Assembly: GCF_031348265.1 (NCBI RefSeq) | Contig: NZ_CP133771.1 | Location: forward strand, 3,224,001-3,288,000 | Origin: Streptomyces collinus | GTDB taxonomy: Bacteria; Actinomycetota; Actinomycetes; Streptomycetales; Streptomycetaceae | Direction: 5' to 3' | DNA length: 64,000 bases | In this document: positions 19,599 through 28,078 of the stretch, piece by piece | Layout: each line of letters starts with the position of its first letter | Numbering within the stretch: the stretch's first letter is position 1 | Program-made: the position numbers and the translations under genes | Notes under the pieces: generated by a model | The model's input: the letters and a program-made list of their open reading frames with translations, nothing else | Database searches by the model: none | Told to the model about the DNA's origin: nothing

Positions 19599-21173
19599 CT
19601 ACTTCGCCCGGCGCGCCACCGTGAAGTGGTCGACCTGGTCCCCGGTCTCGGCGATGCCGCGCACCGTCAGCGTGGCCAGGTGCCCCTTCGGCGCGGGGGT
19701 GACGTCCACGCGCAGGAAGGAGTAGTCGAGGTAGCGCACCCGTGACCAGGCGACGGTCTCGTTCTGCTTGCCGCCCTTGACGTTGACGAACGAGGCCACG
19801 GACTCCACGTCGTGCTCGTTGCCCTCGTACGACAGCGGGGCGCTGAACGCGTAGAGGCTGCGCCCGGCCGCACCGGCCGTCACATAGACCACGCCCTCGG
19901 TCTCGGGGTAGGCCGTGCCGCCGATCGGGAGCTTCTTGGTGACCTTGTCGCCCTTGATCACGTCGGTGCGCTCGTACTGGTGGTTGTGGCCGTTGATGAC
20001 CAGGTCGACCGTGTACTTCTCGAACAGCGGCACCCACTCCTGCCGGACCCCGCCCTCGGAGGCGTGGGAGGTGGAGGAGCAGTAGGCGCAGTGGTGGAAG
20101 AACACGACGATGAAGTCGATGTCGTGCGCGGCCCGGTACTTCTTGAGCTGGGCCTCCAGCCACGTGGTCTGGGTGCCGCCGGAGATGCCGAGGTTGGCCG
20201 GGATCTCGAAGGAGATGTCGTTGGCGTCGAGCGAGATGACGGCCGTGTTGCCGTGGACGAAGGAGTAGACGCCCGGGAGGTTCTTCTTGTCGGGGCCGTT
20301 GTCCGGAAGGGTCCAGCGGGCCTCCTCGCCGCCGTAGCCGTTGGGCGAGTACCAGGCCTCCATGTCGTGGTTGCCGTAGGCGGGCATCCAGGGCACGGAC
20401 TTGGCGACGGACTCGGTCTGGGCGAGGAACTGGTCCCAGATCCGCGAGTCGAAGCCGGTGTCGTCGGTCCTGCCCTGGCCGGCCGGGTCGCCGTACGCGA
20501 TGTCGCCCGCGTGCAGGTGGAACGCCGGGTTCTGGCCGAGGAGCAGGCTGTTGTTGGCGAGCGCGTGGTAGCTGACGCCCTCGTCGCCGAAGGCCGTGAA
20601 GGTGAAGGGCTCCTTGCGCGCGGGGGCGGTCGTGAAGGTGCCGAGGGTGCCCAGCAGATGCGGTGCGGCCGGGTCGAAGCCCTGGTGGCCGACGCCGTAG
20701 TAGTACGTCCGGCCCGGCTTGAGACGGCTCAGCCTGGCGTGGACGTAGTACTGGGTGTGGTTGCCGCTCGCGCCGACACCGGCGGGCGTGAAGAGGGTGC
20801 GGACCTCGGCGTCGATCTTGCGGGAGAGGTCCGTGGGGTGGGCGCCGATCCGGATGAAGGGCTTCTTCACGGCGAGCGGGACCTGCCAGGAGACGGTCAT
20901 CTCGGTGCGCGGGTCGGTGCCGTAGGCGAGGTGACGGCCGAAGGGGGCCACGTGGGCGCCGTCGACGGTCTCGGTGCCGGGGCGGCCGCTCGGGACGGCG
21001 GCCTGGGCGGTGGCGCCGGGCACGAACGCGCCACCCGCGACGGCGCCGAGCGTGACGGCACCGCCTCTGATCATCGTGCGCCGGGAGAACCGGGCGCGCA
21101 GGTACTCGTGCTGCTCGGCCATGGTCATGCGCTCGGCGAGCCGCTCGGGTACGCCCATACGAGGAGTGTCCAT
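19599..21173 (-). CDS. Tat-exported purple acid phosphatase-like metallophosphoesterase
   Basis: A 524-residue phosphatase secreted by the Tat pathway: RFSRRTMIRGGAVTLG is a twin-arginine signal about 30 residues in, followed by an AQA cleavage-type site. An N-terminal fibronectin-like domain precedes the metallophosphoesterase domain. All five metal-binding motifs are visible in order: FGDEG, GDIAYGD, YGNHDME, VVFFHHCAY and GHNHQYER. It should hydrolyse phosphomonoesters outside the cell. The ATG at 21173 is used; a TTG three codons upstream or the ATG near MTMAEQHEYLR are alternatives. Length is typical of Streptomyces members. Confidence 0.88.
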   Translation of the reverse strand: MDTPRMGVPERLAERMTMAEQHEYLRARFSRRTMIRGGAVTLGAVAGGAFVPGATAQAAVPSGRPGTETVDGAHVAPFGRHLAYGTDPRTEMTVSWQVPLAVKKPFIRIGAHPTDLSRKIDAEVRTLFTPAGVGASGNHTQYYVHARLSRLKPGRTYYYGVGHQGFDPAAPHLLGTLGTFTTAPARKEPFTFTAFGDEGVSYHALANNSLLLGQNPAFHLHAGDIAYGDPAGQGRTDDTGFDSRIWDQFLAQTESVAKSVPWMPAYGNHDMEAWYSPNGYGGEEARWTLPDNGPDKKNLPGVYSFVHGNTAVISLDANDISFEIPANLGISGGTQTTWLEAQLKKYRAAHDIDFIVVFFHHCAYCSSTSHASEGGVRQEWVPLFEKYTVDLVINGHNHQYERTDVIKGDKVTKKLPIGGTAYPETEGVVYVTAGAAGRSLYAFSAPLSYEGNEHDVESVASFVNVKGGKQNETVAWSRVRYLDYSFLRVDVTPAPKGHLATLTVRGIAETGDQVDHFTVARRAK

Positions 21174-21343
21174 GGCGTCCAAAAATCGACGCCTCGGGCA
21201 ACGGGTTGCCGGACGTCCGGTGGACGCTTCACGAACAAGCCGTCATGACACGTTCAACGTTCCCCAAGGGATCCCAACAGGCGCTTGCCCGGAATCGGGC
21301 AGAATTCTTGCGAAAGCGCCGCCGGTACCCCAAGATCTAGCGA

Positions 21344-21601
21344 GTGCACGACGAACTCGTTGATCATCTGACGCGGTCCACCGCCCTCGGGCGGGGCGAG
21401 GCGCTGCGCGTGATCCAGGACGTGCTCGCCTACTTCGACGAGACGACCGAGGAGTACGTCCGTCGCCGCCACCGTGAGCTCCAGGCCCAGGGCCTGGTCA
21501 ACACGGCGATCTTCGAACGGATCGAGGCGGATCTCAAATACCGCGCGGTGGCCCCGCCGGAGCTCTCGCTCCGGCAGCTGCGGCGCATCGTCTACGGCTA
21601 G
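21344..21601 (+). CDS. Small conserved protein upstream of glmS
   Basis: An 85-residue, mostly helical, charged protein of unknown function starting at GTG 21344. The sequence EALRVIQDVLAYFDETTEEYVRRRHRELQAQG and the end LSLRQLRRIVYG are recognisable as a conserved actinobacterial companion of glmS, but I know no assigned role. It ends 12 bp before the glmS ATG, so it is almost certainly cotranscribed. It has no membrane segment or signal peptide. Confidence 0.7.
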   Translation: MHDELVDHLTRSTALGRGEALRVIQDVLAYFDETTEEYVRRRHRELQAQGLVNTAIFERIEADLKYRAVAPPELSLRQLRRIVYG

Positions 21602-21613
21602 GAATACGTATAC

Positions 21614-23431
21614 ATGTGCGGAATCGTCGGTTACATCGGGAAGCGTGACGTCGCGCCCCTCCTCCTGGAGGGCCTCCAGCGGCTGGAGTACCGCGGCTAC
21701 GACTCCGCGGGCATCGTCGTCACCTCCCCGAAGACGTCCGGCCTGAAGATGGTCAAGGCCAAGGGCCGCGTCCGCGACCTGGAGGCCAAGGTCCCGGCCC
21801 GCTTCAAGGGCACCACCGGTATCGCCCACACCCGCTGGGCCACCCACGGCGCCCCGTCCGACGTCAACGCCCACCCGCACATGTCGGCCGACAACAAGGT
21901 CGCCGTCGTGCACAACGGCATCATCGACAACGCCTCCGACCTGCGCCGCAAGCTGGAGGCGGACGGCGTCGAGTTCCTCTCCGAGACCGACACCGAGGTC
22001 CTCACCCACCTCATCGCCCGCGCGCAGGCGCCCAAGCTGGAGGACAAGGTCCGCGAGACCCTCCGGCTCGTCGAGGGCACGTACGGCATCGCCGTCATGC
22101 ACGCCGACTTCCCCGACCGGATCGTCGTCGCCCGCAACGGCTCCCCGGTCGTCCTCGGCATCGGCGAGAAGGAGATGTTCGTCGCCTCGGACATCGCCGC
22201 GCTGGTCGCCCACACCCGCCAGATCGTCACCCTCGACGACGGCGAGATGGCGACCCTCAAGGCCGACGACTTCCGCACCTACACCACGGAGGGCACCCGC
22301 ACCACGGCGGAGCCCACCACGGTCGAGTGGGAGGCCGCCTCCTACGACATGGGCGGCCACGACACGTACATGCACAAGGAGATCCACGAGCAGGCCGACG
22401 CCGTGGACCGTGTGCTGCGCGGCCGTATCGACGACCGCTTCTCCACCGTGCACCTGGGCGGCCTGAACCTGGACGCCCGCGAGGCCCGGCGGATCCGCCG
22501 CGTGAAGATCCTCGGCTGCGGCACCTCGTACCACGCGGGCATGATCGGCGCCCAGATGATCGAGGAGCTGGCGCGCATCCCCGCCGACGCCGAGCCCGCC
22601 TCGGAGTTCCGCTACCGCAACGCGGTCGTCGACCCCGACACGCTCTACGTCGCGGTCTCCCAGTCCGGCGAGACCTACGACGTCCTGGCCGCCGTGCAGG
22701 AGCTCAAGCGCAAGGGCGCGCGCGTCCTGGGCGTGGTGAACGTGGTCGGCTCGGCGATCGCCCGTGAGGCGGACGGCGGCATCTACGTGCACGCCGGCCC
22801 GGAGGTCTGCGTCGTCTCCACCAAGTGCTTCACCAACACCACGGTGGCCTTCGCCCTCCTCGCCCTGCACCTGGGCCGCACCCGTGACCTGTCGGTCCGG
22901 GACGGCAAGCGGATCATCGAGGGCCTGCGCAAGCTGCCCGCGCAGATCGCCGAGATCATGGAGCACGAGGACGACGTCAAGAAGCTGGCCCTGCAGTTCG
23001 CCGAGGCCCGCTCGATGCTCTTCATCGGCCGCGTCCGGGGCTACCCGGTGGCCCGCGAGGCCTCCCTGAAGCTCAAGGAGGTCTCGTACATCCACGCCGA
23101 GGCCTACCCCGCCTCCGAGCTCAAGCACGGTCCGCTGGCCCTGATCGAGCCGGCCCTCCCGACGGTCGCGATCGTCCCCGACGACGACCTGCTGGAGAAG
23201 AACCGCGCCGCCATGGAGGAGATCAAGGCCCGCAGCGGCAGGATCCTCGCGGTGGCCCACCAGCCCCAGGAGAAGGCCGACGAGACGATCGTCGTCCCGA
23301 AGAACGAGGACGAACTCGACCCCATCCTGATGGGCATCCCCCTCCAACTCCTCGCGTACCACACCGCTCTGGCGCTCGGCCGGGACATCGACAAGCCCCG
23401 CAACCTGGCGAAGTCGGTGACGGTTGAGTAG
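21614..23431 (+). CDS. glmS: Glucosamine-fructose-6-phosphate aminotransferase
   Basis: A 605-residue enzyme making glucosamine-6-phosphate from fructose-6-phosphate and glutamine for peptidoglycan and other amino sugars. The N-terminal glutaminase domain starts MCGIVGYIG, with Cys2 (Cys1 after Met removal) as nucleophile and TRWATHG. Two SIS isomerase domains follow (GCGTSYHAGMIGAQMIEELA; SQSGETYDVL; GRVRGYPVAREASLKLKEVSY), ending in KPRNLAKSVTVE. S. coelicolor has two glmS copies and this one matches glmS2 by position. Its product, glucosamine-6-phosphate, is also the DasR effector. Confidence 0.95.
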   Translation: MCGIVGYIGKRDVAPLLLEGLQRLEYRGYDSAGIVVTSPKTSGLKMVKAKGRVRDLEAKVPARFKGTTGIAHTRWATHGAPSDVNAHPHMSADNKVAVVHNGIIDNASDLRRKLEADGVEFLSETDTEVLTHLIARAQAPKLEDKVRETLRLVEGTYGIAVMHADFPDRIVVARNGSPVVLGIGEKEMFVASDIAALVAHTRQIVTLDDGEMATLKADDFRTYTTEGTRTTAEPTTVEWEAASYDMGGHDTYMHKEIHEQADAVDRVLRGRIDDRFSTVHLGGLNLDAREARRIRRVKILGCGTSYHAGMIGAQMIEELARIPADAEPASEFRYRNAVVDPDTLYVAVSQSGETYDVLAAVQELKRKGARVLGVVNVVGSAIAREADGGIYVHAGPEVCVVSTKCFTNTTVAFALLALHLGRTRDLSVRDGKRIIEGLRKLPAQIAEIMEHEDDVKKLALQFAEARSMLFIGRVRGYPVAREASLKLKEVSYIHAEAYPASELKHGPLALIEPALPTVAIVPDDDLLEKNRAAMEEIKARSGRILAVAHQPQEKADETIVVPKNEDELDPILMGIPLQLLAYHTALALGRDIDKPRNLAKSVTVE

Positions 23432-23533
23432 ACGCCCTTCGTTTCGCTTGGGGGCGCGGGGCTGTATCGATGTGCGGCTCCGCCGCGTGGGCGCGAACAG
23501 CCCCAACGCACCTGCACAGGCCGAACAATGAGG

Positions 23534-23576
23534 ACGGACCCCCACGTGCTGCCACCAAGCACGGGGGGTCCGTTTT
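23534..23576. terminator. Hairpin terminator between glmS and the YaaH-like gene
   Basis: The arms at 23534-23549 (ACGGACCCCCACGTGC) and 23559-23573 (GCACGGGGGGTCCGT) pair with one mismatch, and a T-rich run TTTTC follows. It stands between convergent genes and may terminate both. Confidence 0.75.
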
Positions 23577-23614
23577 CATCGCCGGGAAGCCGCCCAACTC
23601 CCCAGCCGGCGCAG

Positions 23615-24175
23615 CTAACCGGTGGCCGTCACGCCCCGGCCCGCAGCGCGTCGCGGAATCGCCGTGGGCCAGTGCGCCAGCGCCGCGGTCGCCGCGTACC
23701 AGGCCACCGCCCCCGCGGCGACGGCGAACCAGCCGCCCACCTTCACGAGCCCGTCGTTGCCGGCGAAACTCGCGATCGCCATGAGCAACAGGGCGACGAA
23801 GAACAGCCCGTACACGCCCTGACCGAGCTGGTCCCCGCCCGCGAGCGTCAGGGACAGCGCGACGAGGGCGAACAACAGCAGGAAGAGCCCTGCCTCGTTG
23901 CCGGAGGCACTGTCGGACACGGCCCAGGTGAACCACAGCGCCCCGAGCACCGAGAACGCCGTACCACCGGCGGCATCACCCTCCCGGAGGGCCATCAGCC
24001 CCGCGACGAAGAGCGCGATGCCGCCCACGTACTGGGCGATTGACACGGCGTCAGCGGCCGACACGCCGTCGATCAGAGCGGTATGCCCCAGCCCGAAGGC
24101 CAACAGGGTGATTCCCAGGGCGAGTCGACCGGCCACGGTCGTGATTCCGCTTCCCGCGGAGACGTCTTTGTCCAC
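23615..24175 (-). CDS. GPR1/FUN34/YaaH-family membrane protein
   Basis: A 186-residue integral membrane protein with about six hydrophobic helices (for example LALGITLLAFGLGHTALI, GGIALFVAGLMAL, GLFLLLFALVALSLTLAG). The pattern and length fit the YaaH/SatP acetate-transporter family, so acetate or related monocarboxylate transport is plausible but not demonstrated. The GTG start at 24175 has GGGAG at good spacing. It is a single gene, convergent with glmS, with a 125-bp gap to the universal stress gene upstream in which I see no further gene. Confidence 0.75.
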   Translation of the reverse strand: MDKDVSAGSGITTVAGRLALGITLLAFGLGHTALIDGVSAADAVSIAQYVGGIALFVAGLMALREGDAAGGTAFSVLGALWFTWAVSDSASGNEAGLFLLLFALVALSLTLAGGDQLGQGVYGLFFVALLLMAIASFAGNDGLVKVGGWFAVAAGAVAWYAATAALAHWPTAIPRRAAGRGVTATG

Positions 24176-24300
24176 GGCGGGCTCCCTTCGTGCATGTGCA
24201 GTTGTGCGGTGTCCCGTATATGCCCTTCACAAGGGCACAAACACCTCTACGCGTGAGTAGATTGACGCACCGCACAGGGGGAGTTACCGCTCGGGGCAGG

Positions 24301-24828
24301 TCAGGGGATGACGATGACGGGCCGCTGCGCCCGCTTGGCGAGCCGCCCCGCGACCGAGCCGAAGATGCGCCCCACAAGGCCGTGGGTGGAGCCGACGACG
24401 ATCGCGTCGGCCTCGTACTCCCGGCCGACCTCTTCGAGTTCGTGGCAGATGTCACCGCCGCGCTCGACCAGGATCCAGGGCACCTCGGCGAGGTAGTCCG
24501 CACAGGCCAGTTCCAGACCGAGCACCTCGGTGCGGTGGTCCGGCACGTCCACGAACACGGGCGGCTCGCAGCCGGCCCACACGGTGGTCGGCAGCCGGTT
24601 GGCGACGTGCACGATGATCAGGCCCGACCCGGAGCGATGGGCCATGCCGATCGCGTACGCCAGGGCGCGCTCGCTGGACGTGGAGCCGTCGAAGCCGACG
24701 ACGACCCCGTGCTTGAAGGCGGGGTCGCAGGAATGACGTGGCTCTTCCGCCGCCAGGGGCTCGGCCGCCGTGGGATCGGCGACGGGCCGCTTGCGGTCCG
24801 CGGGTTCGAAGAATTCGTGACCGGCCAT
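24301..24828 (-). CDS. Universal stress protein (UspA family)
   Basis: A 175-residue single-domain universal stress protein. The core starts HGVVVGFDGSTSSERALAYAI after a 35-residue polar N-terminal extension, and the C-terminal ATP-binding motif GSTHGLVGRIFGSVAGRL (G-2x-G-9x-G-S/T) is intact, so it probably binds ATP. The target process is unknown. The ATG at 24828 gives the full family start. It is monocistronic. Upstream, at 24911-24924, the hyphenated palindrome TACCCT-CA-AGGGTA could be an operator. Confidence 0.85.
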   Translation of the reverse strand: MAGHEFFEPADRKRPVADPTAAEPLAAEEPRHSCDPAFKHGVVVGFDGSTSSERALAYAIGMAHRSGSGLIIVHVANRLPTTVWAGCEPPVFVDVPDHRTEVLGLELACADYLAEVPWILVERGGDICHELEEVGREYEADAIVVGSTHGLVGRIFGSVAGRLAKRAQRPVIVIP

Positions 24829-25132
24829 GGCTGTCTCGGCGTTGTGATCCTTATATGGGGGACAACAGTGTGCGGCGGAGCTGTGTCCGGGAATGGTCTT
24901 CCCACCCCCATACCCTCAAGGGTACGGCGGCACGCCTCCTTAGCCCAGATCCCGCTCACGGTGCGTGCGGGTTCCAGGGAGCATGCACGAGGCACCGCCC
25001 GTAACGCAATGGTTGCTGCCCTGTACAGGCGGTTTGCACGGGATTCAATGACCGCGGAGGTGATCGGGACAGCCAGTGACCGACGCCGCCGCCACGCGTT
25101 GAACCCCGAGAGTCACGCCCCAGGGAGCACGC
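24829..25132. promoter_or_regulatory. Divergent intergenic region (usp / small membrane gene)
   Basis: About 304 bp without a gene. It contains the inverted repeat TACCCT-CA-AGGGTA at 24911-24924, about 85-95 bp upstream of the universal stress gene start, and a locally AT-richer stretch (CCTTATATGGGGG near 24850) that could hold its promoter. I see no RNA gene here. Confidence 0.4.
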
Positions 25133-25465
25133 ATGTCCGGACCCCGCACCGCCACCGAGGCGGACCGCGCGACCCCGCCGCCGCGGGACACCGCGACGGA
25201 TGTGGTTCGCTGGGCTGTCTTCAGCTGCCTGCTCGTCCCGGTGGTGCTCCTCGGTTACGGCACCTCTCTGGCCGGCGCCGCCGGCACGGCCCTCGGTCTG
25301 GCGGCCGTCACGGGCGCCTGCCGGGTCCTGCTGCGCCAGTCCGAGCGCGGGGCGGCCCGGCTCGCGGCCGAGGACCGGGCACCCCACCGGGGCCGGCACC
25401 ACCGCACCGGAACCGGGTCCCACCGTGGCGGACGGCACACCGGAGGAGATACACCGGTCGGCTGA
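25133..25465 (+). CDS. Small membrane protein upstream of adpA
   Basis: A 110-residue protein with two predicted membrane helices (VVRWAVFSCLLVPVVLLGYG and AGAAGTALGLAAVTGACRVLL) between a proline-rich N-terminus and a His/Arg/Gly-rich cytoplasmic tail. No known domain; function unknown. The start follows CCAGGGAGCACGC. A comparable small gene precedes adpA in other streptomycetes (recollection). It is separated from adpA by 377 bp, so it is not obviously in its operon. Confidence 0.65.
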   Translation: MSGPRTATEADRATPPPRDTATDVVRWAVFSCLLVPVVLLGYGTSLAGAAGTALGLAAVTGACRVLLRQSERGAARLAAEDRAPHRGRHHRTGTGSHRGGRHTGGDTPVG

Positions 25466-25842
25466 CCGGTTTCCGCGCACGCGCACGTCACTTTTCAGCC
25501 AACTTCACGCCCCCGTGCATCCCCCGCCCCCACCACCCCCCAACCCGCGTTCGACCTGCACGGAAAGGACCTCAGGGGGTCTGCGCACCCTACGTGGATT
25601 GGCCACTGCGACAAGGCGCACTTCCCTGCACGCCCCACGAGTGCAACGCTTCGTGATCGAATGCTTCACGCCAAGTTGCCAAGTCGACAATGCGCCGAGT
25701 GCCTAACCGGCCACTTCGGCACGACGGCACACAGTAGATTCGATCTTGACTGTCTACGGCGGGGGACTCGTGCAGGACCGAGGGGAAACGTGCAGGAGCG
25801 ACACAACCGAGGAGCCGCGACCACCGAGGGGGGCTTAGCAGT
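25466..25842 (+). promoter_or_regulatory. Long adpA upstream region
   Basis: A 377-bp non-coding stretch, typical of the long, heavily regulated adpA promoter. TAACCGGCCA at 25704-25713 (reverse TGGCCGGTTA) matches the AdpA-binding consensus TGGCSNGWWY at 9 of 10 positions and could serve autoregulation. No strong ribosome-binding site precedes the ATG at 25843, only the G-rich CCGAGGGGGGC. I found no convincing gamma-butyrolactone receptor box. Confidence 0.5.
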
Positions 25843-27087
25843 ATGAGCCACGACTCCACTGCCGCGCCGGAAGCCGCGGCCCGGAAACTTTCCGGGCGAC
25901 GCCGCAAGGAGATCGTCGCGGTGCTGCTGTTCAGCGGCGGCCCCATCTTCGAGAGTTCCATACCGCTGTCGGTGTTCGGGGTTGACCGCCAGGACGCCGG
26001 CGTACCGCGCTACCGACTGCTGGTGTGCGGGGGCGAGGACGGTCCGCTACGGACCACCGGGGGACTCGAACTCACCGCACCACATGGCCTGGAAGCGATC
26101 TCGCGCGCGGGCACGGTCGTCGTACCGGCCTGGCGTTCGATCACTTCTCCGCCACCGGAGGAGGCGCTCGACGCGCTGCGCCGCGCCCACGAGGAGGGCG
26201 CCCGCATCGTCGGGCTGTGCACCGGCGCCTTCGTCCTGGCGGCGGCGGGCCTGCTGGACGGCCGCCCCGCGACGACACACTGGATGTACGCACCGACGCT
26301 GGCCAAGCGCTATCCGTCGGTGCACGTGGACCCGCGCGAGCTGTTCGTCGACGACGGCGACGTACTGACGTCGGCGGGCACGGCCGCGGGCATCGACCTG
26401 TGCCTGCACATCGTGCGCACGGACCACGGCAACGAGGCGGCCGGGGCCCTGGCCAGGCGGCTCGTCGTGCCACCGCGCCGCAGCGGCGGGCAGGAGCGCT
26501 ACCTCGACAGGTCTTTACCGGAGGAGATCGGCGCCGACCCGCTCGCCGAGGTCGTCGCCTGGGCGCTGGAGCACCTCCACGAACAGTTCGACGTGGAGAC
26601 CCTGGCGGCACGCGCGTACATGAGCCGGCGTACGTTCGACCGCCGCTTCCGCTCGCTGACCGGGAGCGCTCCGCTGCAGTGGCTGATCACACAGCGGGTC
26701 CTCCAGGCGCAGCGCCTGCTGGAGACGTCGGACTACTCGGTGGACGAGGTGGCGGGGCGCTGCGGCTTCCGGTCGCCGGTGGCCCTGCGCGGGCACTTCC
26801 GCCGCCAGCTGGGATCGTCCCCGGCCGCGTACCGGGCCGCCTACCGCGCCCGGCGCCCGCAGGGCGAGCGGCCCCAGGACACCGAGAGCGCTCCGGGCGG
26901 CCCCGGGTCCGGCATGCCGGGCCATCCGGGCCACGCCGGGCACCCGGGCCAGCCCGGACAGGCACCGACCCCGCTCCACCCGGAGCACCCGGTGCCGCTG
27001 CAGTCCCGCCGTACGGCGGCGGCGAGCGCGGTCGGCCAGTCGCCGGCCCTGTCGGCGAGCCTGCCCGGGCAGCGCAGCGCGCCCTGA
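25843..27087 (+). CDS. adpA: AdpA developmental master regulator (AraC family, contains TTA codon)
   Basis: A 414-residue transcription factor controlling aerial mycelium formation and secondary metabolism. The N-terminal DJ-1/PfpI-like dimerisation domain (about residues 25-215; VAVLLFSGGPIFESSIPLSVFG, CTGAFVLAAAGLL) is joined to a C-terminal AraC/XylS double helix-turn-helix (about 235-330; LAARAYMSRRTFDRRF, VAGRCGFRSPVALRGHFRR), then a Gly/Pro-rich tail. Leu225 in the interdomain linker is encoded by TTA (26515-26517), so translation depends on the rare bldA tRNA, as in S. coelicolor bldH/adpA. The start matches relatives. It is followed by a terminator and ornA. Confidence 0.96.
   Translation: MSHDSTAAPEAAARKLSGRRRKEIVAVLLFSGGPIFESSIPLSVFGVDRQDAGVPRYRLLVCGGEDGPLRTTGGLELTAPHGLEAISRAGTVVVPAWRSITSPPPEEALDALRRAHEEGARIVGLCTGAFVLAAAGLLDGRPATTHWMYAPTLAKRYPSVHVDPRELFVDDGDVLTSAGTAAGIDLCLHIVRTDHGNEAAGALARRLVVPPRRSGGQERYLDRSLPEEIGADPLAEVVAWALEHLHEQFDVETLAARAYMSRRTFDRRFRSLTGSAPLQWLITQRVLQAQRLLETSDYSVDEVAGRCGFRSPVALRGHFRRQLGSSPAAYRAAYRARRPQGERPQDTESAPGGPGSGMPGHPGHAGHPGQPGQAPTPLHPEHPVPLQSRRTAAASAVGQSPALSASLPGQRSAP
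26515..26517 (+). other. TTA codon in adpA (bldA control point)
   Basis: In-frame TTA for Leu225, located between the dimerisation and DNA-binding domains. In Streptomyces the only tRNA reading UUA is encoded by bldA, so this codon makes AdpA synthesis developmentally controlled. I found no other in-frame TTA in the genes called here. Confidence 0.9.
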
Positions 27088-27095
27088 TCCGGTAG

Positions 27096-27142
27096 CGAGG
27101 GGCCCGCGGGGAGCACGTCTCCTCGCGGGCCCCTCGGCTTTC
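27096..27142 (+). terminator. Terminator after adpA
   Basis: CGAGGGGCCCGCG (27096-27108) and CGCGGGCCCCTCG (27124-27136) form a perfect 13-bp stem followed by GCTTTCC. It fits reports that adpA and ornA are not strictly coupled. Confidence 0.8.
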
Positions 27143-27190
27143 CCGGCACGGGCGGCCCGGCCGGTGACGGCGGGCCGTAAGGTTAGACAC

Positions 27191-27793
27191 ATGAACGATC
27201 GCATGGTGTGGATCGACTGCGAGATGACCGGCCTCTCGCTGTCGGACGACGCGCTCATCGAGGTGGCCGCCCTCGTGACCGACTCCGAGCTGAACGTGCT
27301 CGGCGAGGGCGTGGACATCGTCATCCGGCCGCCGGAGCAGGCGCTGGAGACGATGCCGGACGTGGTGCGTCAGATGCACACCGCCTCCGGGCTGCTCGAC
27401 GAGCTGGCCGCCGGGACCACCCTCAAGGACGCCGAGGACCAGGTCCTGACGTACGTGAGGGAGTTCGTCAAGGAGCCGGGCAAGGCGCCGCTGTGCGGGA
27501 ACTCCGTCGGCACGGACCGCGGCTTCCTGCTGCGCGACATGCCGGCCCTGGAGAGCTACCTCCACTACCGGATCGTCGATGTGTCGTCGGTCAAGGAGCT
27601 GGCCCGCCGCTGGTACCCGCGGGCGTACTTCAACAGCCCGAAGAAGAACGGCAACCACCGTGCGCTCGCCGACATCCGCGAGTCGATCGCGGAGCTGCGG
27701 TACTACCGCGAGGCCGTGTTCGTCCCGCAGCCCGGGCCCGACTCGGACACCGCGAAGACGATCGCGGCGAAGCACGTTCTGCCTGCTCAGTAA
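27191..27793 (+). CDS. ornA: Oligoribonuclease
   Basis: A 200-residue DEDDh 3'-5' exoribonuclease that degrades nanoRNAs of two to five nucleotides and finishes c-di-GMP turnover (pGpG). Motifs: WIDCEMTGLSL (first D-E pair), the GNSVGTDRGFLLRDMP segment and the NHRALADIRESI motif with His and Asp. The ATG at 27191 gives the standard N-terminus MNDRMVWIDCEMTGL; an upstream in-frame start at 27164 lies in the adpA terminator region. It follows adpA, the order known in S. coelicolor, where ornA was reported to be independent of bldA/adpA coupling. Confidence 0.95.
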   Translation: MNDRMVWIDCEMTGLSLSDDALIEVAALVTDSELNVLGEGVDIVIRPPEQALETMPDVVRQMHTASGLLDELAAGTTLKDAEDQVLTYVREFVKEPGKAPLCGNSVGTDRGFLLRDMPALESYLHYRIVDVSSVKELARRWYPRAYFNSPKKNGNHRALADIRESIAELRYYREAVFVPQPGPDSDTAKTIAAKHVLPAQ

Positions 27794-27908
27794 GGCCGGC
27801 AGGGGGCCCGTGGAGGGGCACCGCGAAAGCCGGGCGCGAGCACCCCTTCGGACCCTGTACACTTTTTCTCGGCCGGTCAGGGAAGTCACTGACCTCCAAA
27901 CCGGTCAT

Positions 27909-27982
27909 GGTGGGTGTAGCTCAGCTGGTAGAGCACCTGGTTGTGGTCCAGGATGCCGCGGGTTCAAGTCCCGTCACTCACC
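27909..27982 (+). tRNA. tRNA-His (GTG anticodon)
   Basis: The cloverleaf folds cleanly: acceptor GTGGGTG/CACTCAC, D-arm AGCTCAGCTGGTAGAGC, anticodon loop TTGTGGT with anticodon GTG, T-arm GCGGG-TTCAAGT-CCCGT. The extra 5' G (27909) opposite the discriminator C is the histidine identity element. CCA is not encoded. Confidence 0.95.
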
Positions 27983-27990
27983 CTGAGTAA

Positions 27991-28032
27991 TCAGCCGGTG
28001 GCTTCGGAAGAAGCCACCGGCTGAAGCTTTTT
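27991..28032 (+). terminator. Terminator after tRNA-His
   Basis: TCAGCCGGTGGCTT and AAGCCACCGGCTGA form a perfect 14-bp stem with a 6-nt loop, followed by AGCTTTTTG, a classical intrinsic terminator. Confidence 0.9.
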
Positions 28033-28078
28033 GCGCGCCTCTCCGGGGCGGCGCGGCAGGCTGGCTACCGTCGGCGGC

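Noticed and set aside
21254..23545. Antisense open frame of 763 residues opposite glmS
   Set aside because: A shadow of the GlmS gene in the reverse frame; composition is repetitive Val/Asp/Gly/Leu with no recognisable motif.
27208..27990. Open frame running from ornA through tRNA-His
   Set aside because: It is an out-of-frame shadow of ornA continuing over a clear tRNA; no start signal.
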